Of a DNA stretch of 64,000 nt, positions 25,580 through 32,761 are shown one piece after another. Each line of letters opens with the position of its first letter. The stretch's first letter is position 1. The position numbers and the translations under genes were made by a program. Source of the stretch: Desulfosarcina widdelii (GTDB taxonomy: Bacteria; Desulfobacterota; Desulfobacteria; Desulfobacterales; Desulfosarcinaceae); assembly GCF_009688965.1 (NCBI RefSeq), contig NZ_AP021875.1, positions 2,976,001 to 3,040,000 on the forward strand. Direction: 5' to 3'. Below the pieces are notes generated by a model that had not been told where the DNA came from, ran no database searches, and saw nothing but the letters and a program-made list of their open reading frames with translations.

Positions 25580-26917
25580 ATGGCATTAACCGGTATTCAG
25601 ATTTTCAAACTGCTGCCCAAGACCAACTGCAAGGAGTGCGGGGTACCCACCTGCCTTGCCTTTGCCATGAACCTGGCATCCGGTAAGGCCGAGCTGGACA
25701 GTTGCCCCTATGTCTCCGATGAAGCCCGTGCCCAACTCTCCGAGGCCTCAGCGCCGCCCATCCGTCCTGTCGTGGTCGGTGCCGGTGTACGCAAAGCCAC
25801 TACCGGAGGCGAAACCGTCCAGTACCGCCATGAAAAAACCTTCTACAGCCCCACCCTGCTGGCCGCCCAGGTAGGCTCCGACATCTCCGCCGGTGACCTG
25901 GAAGCCAAACTCAAGGACTGGAATGCTTACCAGTTCGAACGGGTGGGGTTGAACCTGCGGCCGGAACTGGTGGCCGTCAAGGATGTAAACGGCGATGCAG
26001 CCGCCTTTGCTGCCGTGGCCAAACAGATTGCCGATACCTCCGAGTTTAACGTGATCCTGATGACCGAAGACGCCGACGTAATGAAAGCCGGCGCGGAGGC
26101 TTGCGCTTTTAAACGCCCCCTGCTCTTCGGGGCCACGGAAGCCAACGCCGACGCCATGGGTGCCATCGCCAAGGACAACGACCTGCCCTTGGGCATCAAG
26201 GCCGATTCCATCGATGCGCTGACCGCCCTGTCTGAAAAACTCACCGGCATGGGTCTCAAGGACCTGGTGCTGGATCCCGGATCACGGGAACCCAAGCAGG
26301 CCAACGAGGACATGATCGCCATTCGCCGGGCTGCCCTGAAGGACGGCAACCGGGCCGTGGGTTTCCCCACCATTGCTTTTCCCTGCGAAATGGCCTCCAA
26401 CCTGGATGCGGAAACCATGCTGGCTGCCATGTTCGTGGCTAAATACGGCAGCATCGTGGTCATGTCCGACTTCGCCGGCGAATCGGTCTTCCCCCTGCTG
26501 CTGGAACGGCTCAACATCTTTACCGACCCGCAACGGCCTATGACCGTCACCGAGGGCATTTACCCCATCAACAACCCGGATGAGAATTCACGCGTGCTGG
26601 TGACCACCAACTTTGCGCTGACCTACTTCATCGTTTCCGGTGAAATCGAGGCCAGCAAGGTACCCACCTGGCTGCTCATCAAAGATTCCGAGGGTCTATC
26701 CGTTCTCACCGCCTGGGCCGCCGGGAAGTTCGCCGGCGACGATGTGGGGATGTTTGTCAAGAAAAGCGGCATCACCGACAAGATCAAACATCAGGAAATC
26801 GTCATTCCCGGCTATGCCGCCGCCATCGTGGGCGACGTGGAAGAGGAACTGCCTGGCTGGACCATCACCGTGGGTCCCCGGGAAGCTGCGCACATTCCTG
26901 GATTCCTCAGAGCGTAA
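25580..26917 (+). CDS. acsC: Corrinoid iron-sulfur protein large (gamma) subunit
   Basis: The 445-residue product carries the methyl group between tetrahydrofolate and acetyl-CoA synthase. The N-terminal [4Fe-4S] motif has Cys at about 17, 20, 25 and 42 (NCKECGVPTC...DSCP), used to reactivate the cobalt. A TIM-barrel and a C-terminal cobalamin-binding domain follow (VLVTTNFALTYFIVSGEIE). It pairs with AcsD. The arrangement with acsB upstream and acsE downstream is standard for bacterial acs operons. Confidence 0.96.
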   Translation: MALTGIQIFKLLPKTNCKECGVPTCLAFAMNLASGKAELDSCPYVSDEARAQLSEASAPPIRPVVVGAGVRKATTGGETVQYRHEKTFYSPTLLAAQVGSDISAGDLEAKLKDWNAYQFERVGLNLRPELVAVKDVNGDAAAFAAVAKQIADTSEFNVILMTEDADVMKAGAEACAFKRPLLFGATEANADAMGAIAKDNDLPLGIKADSIDALTALSEKLTGMGLKDLVLDPGSREPKQANEDMIAIRRAALKDGNRAVGFPTIAFPCEMASNLDAETMLAAMFVAKYGSIVVMSDFAGESVFPLLLERLNIFTDPQRPMTVTEGIYPINNPDENSRVLVTTNFALTYFIVSGEIEASKVPTWLLIKDSEGLSVLTAWAAGKFAGDDVGMFVKKSGITDKIKHQEIVIPGYAAAIVGDVEEELPGWTITVGPREAAHIPGFLRA

Positions 26918-26932
26918 CCGCTATGTGATCTA

Positions 26933-26995
26933 ACGGTCAGGATCGTTGGCAACCGCCTGGTCCTGACCGTCGTTTCCTGGCCGGATTGCCGGCCA
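26933..26995 (+). repeat. Two intergenic hairpins between acsC and acsE
   Basis: A perfect 10-bp stem (26933-26942 with 26961-26970) is followed by a 7-bp stem with a 4-nt loop (26978-26995). As after acsB, no T-run follows. Confidence 0.65.
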
Positions 26996-27072
26996 TCAAC
27001 GTTGGCAATTGCGTCATTCGTGGCCGGAAAACTGGCCGGAGCATGATGCCGAGAAAAAGAAAGGAAGGGAGT

Positions 27073-27969
27073 ATGCTACTTATCGGCGAGAGTTTGAATG
27101 TTATTTCCAAAAAGATCGGTCGGGCCTTCAAGGAGCGCGATCCCAAACCGATCCAGGAAGAGGCCCTCTTCCAGAAGGAAAAACGGATGGACTACATCGA
27201 CATCAACCTTGGTCCTGCCAAGAAAGACGGCCATGAGTTGATGCCTTGGGTGGTCGAAGTGGTCCAGGATGTTGTTCCCGATTTGCCCCTGGCCCTGGAC
27301 ACCTCCAACATTGACGCCATCGAAGCGGCCCTGAAGGTGGTCAAGCCGGTGCCCAGCGGGACACCGCACATCATCAACTCCATCATGTGCCGCCCCGAGC
27401 GTTACGAGCGCATGGTGCCCATGGCGGCCGAGTACAACGCCGACTTCGTGGCCCTGATGTGGGGTCCCGATGGTCTGCCCCGGGACGAGAACGAACGCGC
27501 CGCCCTGTGCGTGGAATTGCTTTACTTTGCCAACGAAGCCGGCATCCCCAACGAAAAAATCTGGGTGGACGGCATCGTGACACCGGTGAACATTCAGCAG
27601 CCCCAGGCCATCAGCCTCATGGAGTTCCAGAAGATGATCCCGGACATGGCCCCCGGCGCCAGAAGCACCTGCGGCCTGTCCAACATCTCCAACGGACCGC
27701 CCGATCACCTGCGTCCGATTTTGAACCAGACTTACACCGTAATGTTGATGAAATGCGGTATGGAGTCGATCATCACCGATCCTCGCGATGAACAGCAGAC
27801 TGCTATTTGCAAGGGCGAGCGCCAGGATGTCGTGGACCTGATCTACGGCATGCTGGACGGCAACGAGCCCGACCGCGCAAGCCTCTCCAAGGAGATGCTG
27901 GACTACGCCAAGACCGTGGACGTCATCCTCGGAAAGACCCTTTACTCCGACTCCTGGTTGGAAGTTTAG
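27073..27969 (+). CDS. acsE: Methyltetrahydrofolate:corrinoid iron-sulfur protein methyltransferase
   Basis: The 298-residue product is a pterin-binding TIM barrel of the AcsE/MetH-like family: GESLNVISKKIG at the N-terminus, DYIDINLGPA, LALDTSNIDAIEAAL, and STCGLSNISNGPP near the pterin site. It moves the methyl group from methyl-tetrahydrofolate to Co(I) of AcsCD. The ATG at 27073 was chosen because GGAAGGGA lies just upstream and family members begin with MLLIGE; a longer frame to 26986 runs through the intergenic hairpin. It is the last gene of the operon and is followed by a terminator. Confidence 0.95.
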   Translation: MLLIGESLNVISKKIGRAFKERDPKPIQEEALFQKEKRMDYIDINLGPAKKDGHELMPWVVEVVQDVVPDLPLALDTSNIDAIEAALKVVKPVPSGTPHIINSIMCRPERYERMVPMAAEYNADFVALMWGPDGLPRDENERAALCVELLYFANEAGIPNEKIWVDGIVTPVNIQQPQAISLMEFQKMIPDMAPGARSTCGLSNISNGPPDHLRPILNQTYTVMLMKCGMESIITDPRDEQQTAICKGERQDVVDLIYGMLDGNEPDRASLSKEMLDYAKTVDVILGKTLYSDSWLEV

Positions 27970-28000
27970 GCGTCCAGCGCAATACCTCTGTTTTGCAATG

Positions 28001-28034
28001 AAAAGCCCCTTCCGTATGGAGGGGGCTTTTTTTA
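28001..28034. terminator. Bidirectional rho-independent terminator
   Basis: A 13-bp stem (28001-28013 with 28018-28030, one G-U pair) and GTAT loop lead into a T-run on the plus strand. The four A bases before the stem give a shorter T-run on the minus strand. It lies between convergent acsE and the 2Fe-2S gene and can serve both. Confidence 0.85.
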
Positions 28035-28084
28035 TTTTCTGGCGGCGCAAATGGCGCCATGGTCAAATTTGAAATTTCAAACCA

Positions 28085-28861
28085 TCAGTGTCCCGGCATG
28101 CGCATTTTAACAGAGTGCTCGGATACCGCCCGGGTCCGGTCCGAAAACATCTTGGCACAGGTCGGGCAATAGGCATGGGTCTCTTTCACGTGGGGATGGG
28201 GTGCGGTGCGCTGTTCGATGAAATCCATGAAGCGGGTGGTGGCAAACCAGCGTCCACATCCTTCGCAACGCTCCAGCGGATGTTTGCCGACGACTTCGTC
28301 CCGAATCATCACCGAGCGAACGTTTTCATGGTCCTCCACCCGGATGGCACCGGTGGGGCAGATATTGGCGCAGGTGCCGCAGCCGATGCAGCGATCCGGT
28401 TCCGGTATCACAAAGTTGACGTCGTCGATTTTCTTCATTTTCAACGCACTGGCCCCGACGACCTCTTTGCAGACCCGCACGCAAAGCCGGCAGCGAACGC
28501 AACCGTCCGGCGGCGTTCCTAAATCCACACCGTGTTCCCTGGCCATTTGCCGCAGCCGCGCGGATTGGGGAGCCATGCGCAGCAGATTTTGAAAGGCCTT
28601 GGTCCGGGCGGCCTCCACAATGGGCCCCGTGGTCTTGATTTCCAGCCCGTCCTTTACCTTGAGAATACAGGACAGCATGGCGATTTGCCGGCCGCTGCGG
28701 CCGGTCACCTCCACCGCGCACAATTTGCAGGAACCGGACGGTTTCAGGGCCGGATGGTAGCACAGGGTCGGAATGGAAATGTTGTTGGCCCGGGCGACCT
28801 GCAGCGCCGTCTTTCCTTCTTCGGCTTCGTAGGTCTGCCCGTCGATAATGATGGTGGTCAT
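28085..28861 (-). CDS. NuoG/HoxU-like 2Fe-2S and 4Fe-4S electron transfer protein
   Basis: The 258-residue product starts with a [2Fe-2S] domain (Cys at about 34, 45, 48 and 65; CYHPALKPSGSCKLCAVE), followed by a linker and two [4Fe-4S] motifs (CVRCRLCVRVC and CIGCGTCANICP). This is the N-terminal layout of NuoG, HoxU and Fe-hydrogenase electron-transfer subunits. After residue ~195 a distinct module appears: CEGCGRW...DFIEQR...CPTCAKMF. The same module ends the flavoprotein at 29845-32001. It is the last gene of the six-gene cluster and probably relays electrons between the flavoprotein and the molybdopterin enzyme or ferredoxin. Confidence 0.9.
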   Translation of the reverse strand: MTTIIIDGQTYEAEEGKTALQVARANNISIPTLCYHPALKPSGSCKLCAVEVTGRSGRQIAMLSCILKVKDGLEIKTTGPIVEAARTKAFQNLLRMAPQSARLRQMAREHGVDLGTPPDGCVRCRLCVRVCKEVVGASALKMKKIDDVNFVIPEPDRCIGCGTCANICPTGAIRVEDHENVRSVMIRDEVVGKHPLERCEGCGRWFATTRFMDFIEQRTAPHPHVKETHAYCPTCAKMFSDRTRAVSEHSVKMRMPGH

Positions 28862-28903
28862 GAGTTGATCCTTTACAACCGCTTGATCGGTTTTTCGAAA
28901 TCG

Positions 28904-29353
28904 TCAATCGTGTACGGCATCCTGAAGATCGGTAATGTATTCCTGGAGGTAGTGCAGTTCGGCAGTCAATTCGCCCACGTGGTGCTTCACCAGATCGGAA
29001 ATGGTGAGCATGCCGTCGATTCTCCCGTCTCTGACCACCGGCAGGTGACGGATATCCGCCTTGATCATCATGGCCATGGCGCTGCTCACCAGATCGTCAA
29101 GCTGGGCCACGATCAGGTTATCGGTCATGGCCTCCTTCAGGGGCATTTCCCGGAAAAGCCGATCCCGCCAGGCTACATGGCACCGCAGCACGTCCCTCTC
29201 GGTAAAAATTCCCACCGGCATGTCGCCATCCATGACAATCAGCGCCGATGCCTGCTGCTCTGTCATACGTACAATGGCGTCTTCGGCGGTTTGCCTGGCA
29301 TCAATGGTGTGCACGGCCCGGCTCTTTCCCGCCATCACATCCCGAACGCGCAT
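28904..29353 (-). CDS. CBS domain pair protein
   Basis: The 149-residue product consists of two CBS motifs (VRDVMAGKSRAVHTIDARQ with ALIVMDGDMPVGIFTERDVL, and LKEAMTDNLIVAQLDD with HLPVVRDGRIDGMLTISDLV) and a short C-terminal helix. CBS pairs bind adenosine nucleotides and sense energy state. Inside this oxidoreductase cluster it may regulate activity, but that is inference. It lies 42 bp before the ferredoxin gene. Confidence 0.92.
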   Translation of the reverse strand: MRVRDVMAGKSRAVHTIDARQTAEDAIVRMTEQQASALIVMDGDMPVGIFTERDVLRCHVAWRDRLFREMPLKEAMTDNLIVAQLDDLVSSAMAMMIKADIRHLPVVRDGRIDGMLTISDLVKHHVGELTAELHYLQEYITDLQDAVHD

Positions 29354-29391
29354 GTCTTTATGGCTCCTTTACGAAAGACCTTGGGAACGTT

Positions 29392-29604
29392 TCACTCGTC
29401 GATGCGTCGCAAACAATCCTGGGGCAGCCGGTGGGTGCCTTTGCCTTCGAGACTCACTTCCACCAGCGCATCCGGATCATTGATGGCCGTGTCCGGATCG
29501 GTGATGATGCCGTGAAGGCCGATAAAGCGATCCATGTATGTCTCCCAACTCTCATCGCTGCTGCGCTGAAATACTTCTACTTTTTCCCCTCTGCGGAACG
29601 CCAT
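29392..29604 (-). CDS. Small conserved-looking protein, possible SH3-like fold
   Basis: The 70-residue product has a strong ribosome site (GAGGAGG) and lies tightly in the cluster, so it is probably real. The sequence (MAFRRGEKVEVFQ..., ...GLHGIITDPD..., VEVSLEGKGTHRLPQDCLRRID) has the alternating beta pattern of small SH3/KOW-like barrels. No cysteine cluster or membrane segment is present. I cannot name a family. A role in assembly or regulation of the neighbouring redox enzyme is only a guess. Confidence 0.72.
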   Translation of the reverse strand: MAFRRGEKVEVFQRSSDESWETYMDRFIGLHGIITDPDTAINDPDALVEVSLEGKGTHRLPQDCLRRIDE

Positions 29605-29640
29605 GGCGCCTCCTCTTTAAGAAACAAACCGAACGAAAGA

Positions 29641-29770
29641 AATTCCAAATACCAAATACCAAATCTCAAAAAAATTCCAATATCCAAATCTCAAACGACA
29701 TGGCTTCATCAGGTTCGGAAATTGTGGTTTCGGTCATTGGAATTTGTTTGTTATTTGTGATTTGGGTTTT
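29641..29770. repeat. AT-rich imperfect palindromic repeat
   Basis: The left side carries several CCAAATACCAAATCTC-type units (29641-29693) and the right side their complement-like counterpart (TTGGAATTTGTTTGTTATTTG from about 29737). The composition is far more AT-rich than the flanking genes. It resembles a dispersed repeat type seen in several bacterial genomes. It interrupts the operon between the flavoprotein and the small protein. Confidence 0.55.
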
Positions 29771-29844
29771 GTGTTTTTTGCCTGATCCAACAGCAGGAAA
29801 AAAAACACATCCGATTCAGCGGCTTGACGGTTGCCCGAACATCC

Positions 29845-32001
29845 TTACACAGGCAGGGTGTCCACATTGAACCGCGCCGTCTGGCTCCGGGCACACGCTT
29901 CGCAAAGGACCTGTTCGCCGGTCGTCTGCCCAACCGATTTCACCCGCTTATTGATGAAATCCAGATATTTTTTCGGTCCCATGGCTTTTCCGCAAGAGCT
30001 GCAGAATACCAGTTTCTGCCGGTTTAAAATGGTACCGCAAAGGATCAGCAGCCGTTCGTCGCCGCGATCTTCGATACGAATGGCATTGTTGGGGCAGTTG
30101 GCGGCGCAGGCGCCGCAAAGAATGCAGCGCTCCTCGGTAGCCCGCAAATCGGTGTGGCCGGGGTGGTCGAAATCCAGGTAGCCCATTTCCAGAGCGCTGA
30201 TCCCCATCTTGTCCCGACAGACCTCCACACACTTGCCGCAGCGACGGCAGATATCGCACCGCAGACATCGGCGGGCCTCCTCGCGGACCATATTTTCGGT
30301 GTACCCCAGTTCCACCTGCTGAAAGGTCGTTCGCCGGCGATCCAGGTTCAGCATGTCCATGGTCGGCCGCTTGATCACCATTTTGGTGCTGGCCGGCAGC
30401 TCGGTACAGGCCTCCCGGCCACGGCGGACGGGAACCGGCGGCATCTGTGGCTGGGGAATTCCCAACAGGTAGCGGTCGATGGATTCTGCGGCCCGCTTGC
30501 CACCGCCGATGGCTTCGATCACCGTGGCCGGTCCGGTAACGGCATCGCCGGCGGCAAAAATGCCCTCGACGGCGGTTTCCATGGTTACCATGTTCACATC
30601 GATGGTCCCGCGCCGGGTCCATCCCATCCCTTTTAGATCCCCCATGCAGTGCTGGTCGACCTTCTGGCCGATGGCGCTGATTACCACGTCGGCATCCATG
30701 ACGTACTCGCTGCCCAGAACCGGAACCGGGGACATGCGGCTGCTGCCCTCCCGCTGCACCAGTTCAGCCCGCACACATTGCATTCCAGTAATGCGGCCGT
30801 CCTGGCCAACGATCTTGCCGGGAATGGTGAGAAAAGAGAAATGCACGCCCTCTTCCTCGGCCTGCTCCACTTCTTCCTCGTCGGCCGGCATTTCATGTCG
30901 CGTCCGCCGATAGGCGATGGTCACTTCGGGAGAACCGAGACGCAGGCAGGTTCGGGCCGCATCGATGGCCACATTGCCGCCGCCGACCACGACCACACGC
31001 TTTCCGGGCACCCGCCGTTCACCCAGCGCCACCCGGCGTAGCAAGTCAATGGCCTCCATGGTCTGCGGAAAATCGGCTTCTCCGGGAATCCCCAATTGAT
31101 ATGCCTTGTGGGCGCCGATGGCGAAGAAGAAGGCCTCATATCCCTCGGCTTTCAGGTCATCCAAGGTCACGTCTTCGCCGAAGCGCGTGTTAAACGCAAA
31201 GGTGACGCCTAGTTCTTCCAGCATGGCCACCTCCCGGTCGATCACCTCCCGGGGCAGGCGGTAGCGCGGAATGCCCACCATGATCATGCCGCCAGCCATG
31301 GGCAGGGCCTCGATGACATGAACGCCGTAGCCTTTCAGGGCCAGATAGTACGCCGCACTCAATCCGCCGGGGCCGGCGCCGATCACGCATACGCGCTTGC
31401 CCCGATCCGGCTCTTTTTCCGGATTGCGATAACTGCCTTCCGACATGGCCCGCTCGGCGGCAAAGGCTTTGAGAAATTTGATGGAGACCGGCCGGTCGAT
31501 GCGGCCGCGCACACACATGAATTCGCAGGGCCGGGTGCAGACCAGACCGCACACCCAGGGAAAGGGATTGTCCCTACGGATGACATCGATGGCTTCGGCG
31601 TCCCTTCCCTCTCCGATCAGGGTTACGTAGGTCGGGACATCGATTCCCGCAGGACACGCCATCTGACAGGGTGCCGGCGTCAACCATTCGCAGGTTCCGG
31701 TAGGACAGTTGTGGGTTTTCACATGGCTGTCGAAAACCTCGCCATGGGTATCCAGGGTCTGCTGAAGCTGCGTGGCCAGGCGATGCCCTTCAGGTTCGTC
31801 GGCATCGCCAAGTAAATCCTGGATCAATGTCTGAACGGCTGGCATGTGGTCATTACCGGCCCGCCCCCAGGCGACATCGTCCAGCAGGCTATGAATCTCT
31901 TCGGCAATTCTGCGGCTTCGGGGAGACGTCAGCCCACCCTGGCGAATGACTTCGTCAACAAAATGGATGCTTTCCGTGACCGGGCATTGGCTTGCAGGCA
32001 T
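29845..32001 (-). CDS. NfnB/GltD-like NAD(P)H-dependent flavoprotein with extra 4Fe-4S and Cys modules
   Basis: The 718-residue product is multi-domain. Residues ~1-105 are a helical region of unknown role. A GltD-type Fe-S domain follows (CQMACPAGIDVPTY, then CGLVCTRPCEFMC). Then come an FAD Rossmann fold (GAGPGGLSAAYYLA), an NAD(P) Rossmann fold (VVGGGNVAIDAARTC) and the ISAIGQ and FAAGDAVTGPATVIEAIG motifs. The C-terminus adds two 4Fe-4S clusters (CLRCDICRRCGKCVEVC, CILCGACAANCPNNA) and the CSSCG...DFINKR...CEACA module shared with the ferredoxin at 28085. It probably exchanges electrons between NAD(P)H and the iron-sulfur partners. Electron bifurcation is possible but not shown. Confidence 0.92.
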   Translation of the reverse strand: MPASQCPVTESIHFVDEVIRQGGLTSPRSRRIAEEIHSLLDDVAWGRAGNDHMPAVQTLIQDLLGDADEPEGHRLATQLQQTLDTHGEVFDSHVKTHNCPTGTCEWLTPAPCQMACPAGIDVPTYVTLIGEGRDAEAIDVIRRDNPFPWVCGLVCTRPCEFMCVRGRIDRPVSIKFLKAFAAERAMSEGSYRNPEKEPDRGKRVCVIGAGPGGLSAAYYLALKGYGVHVIEALPMAGGMIMVGIPRYRLPREVIDREVAMLEELGVTFAFNTRFGEDVTLDDLKAEGYEAFFFAIGAHKAYQLGIPGEADFPQTMEAIDLLRRVALGERRVPGKRVVVVGGGNVAIDAARTCLRLGSPEVTIAYRRTRHEMPADEEEVEQAEEEGVHFSFLTIPGKIVGQDGRITGMQCVRAELVQREGSSRMSPVPVLGSEYVMDADVVISAIGQKVDQHCMGDLKGMGWTRRGTIDVNMVTMETAVEGIFAAGDAVTGPATVIEAIGGGKRAAESIDRYLLGIPQPQMPPVPVRRGREACTELPASTKMVIKRPTMDMLNLDRRRTTFQQVELGYTENMVREEARRCLRCDICRRCGKCVEVCRDKMGISALEMGYLDFDHPGHTDLRATEERCILCGACAANCPNNAIRIEDRGDERLLILCGTILNRQKLVFCSSCGKAMGPKKYLDFINKRVKSVGQTTGEQVLCEACARSQTARFNVDTLPV

Positions 32002-32098
32002 GCGTGACCTCTTGTCACCCGCTGCCCTCCGGGACGAAAATCAGTGTCATAACCGAAGAGCGTTTTGAGAGAAGCCAACTTCCGGTCATGAGTGGAGC

Positions 32099-32127
32099 GG
32101 TCCTTCCGGGATGCGCCCGGAAGGACC
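32099..32127 (-). repeat. GC-rich hairpin between flavoprotein and PsrB-like genes
   Basis: A 12-bp perfect stem (32099-32110 with 32116-32127) and 5-nt loop sit 54 bases after the stop of the PsrB-like gene. There is no T-run, so it may be an internal mRNA-stability hairpin. Confidence 0.55.
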
Positions 32128-32180
32128 TGGAGGGAGGGGGTTGGGTGTTTGGAACATCGTTAAGTAAATGAAGTCGTCAG

Positions 32181-32696
32181 TTAAAACGCACTGTGCTCCA
32201 AAGATGCGACACTCTGGGCGTGGCGTTCCCGACGGATCTGTGTCATGTCTTCCACTTTGCCGAACTTCAGGCAATGTGAGGTACAGGTGGTCACGCAGGC
32301 AGGCTCCAGCCCCTGGTCCACACGATCCATGCAGTAATCGCACTTGACCACCTTGCCGGTTTCCGGATTCCACTGCGGCGCCCCCCAGGGACATGCGGAA
32401 ATACAGGTTTTACATCCAACGCAAAGGTTCTGGTCCACAAATACGATGCCGTCGCTGCTGCGCTGCTGCATGGCACCGGTGGGGCAGGCGGCCACACACC
32501 AGGGATTTTCGCAGTGAAAACAGGGCATGAAAATGTAAGCGGCACGTGGGAGGCCACCGATCATTTTCGGACCGATCTGAATGATCTGGCACAGTCGCGG
32601 CCCTACGGGCAGATTTTTGTTGGCCTTGCATTGAACTTCGCAGGCATGGCAGCCGATGCACTTTTTGGTGTCCTGGAACAGATAGTATTTGCTCAT
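32181..32696 (-). CDS. 4Fe-4S ferredoxin subunit of a molybdopterin oxidoreductase (PsrB/PhsB/HybA type)
   Basis: The 171-residue product has the four-cluster pattern of DMSO-reductase-family electron subunits: CIGCHACEVQC, then CFHCENPWCVAAC, CVGCKTCISACP and KCDYCMDRVDQG...ACVTTC. It has no signal peptide or membrane anchor, so it should be cytoplasmic. The ATG at 32696 follows an AAGAGGA site; the longer frame to 32729 is less likely. It lies 65 bp after the molybdopterin subunit and is its probable direct electron donor or acceptor. Confidence 0.93.
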   Translation of the reverse strand: MSKYYLFQDTKKCIGCHACEVQCKANKNLPVGPRLCQIIQIGPKMIGGLPRAAYIFMPCFHCENPWCVAACPTGAMQQRSSDGIVFVDQNLCVGCKTCISACPWGAPQWNPETGKVVKCDYCMDRVDQGLEPACVTTCTSHCLKFGKVEDMTQIRRERHAQSVASLEHSAF

Positions 32697-32761
32697 CGTC
32701 CTCTTATCCTGTTGCACTTGCGGTTGCATTCACCGCAGCTTCAATGGTGAACAGCAGAAAA

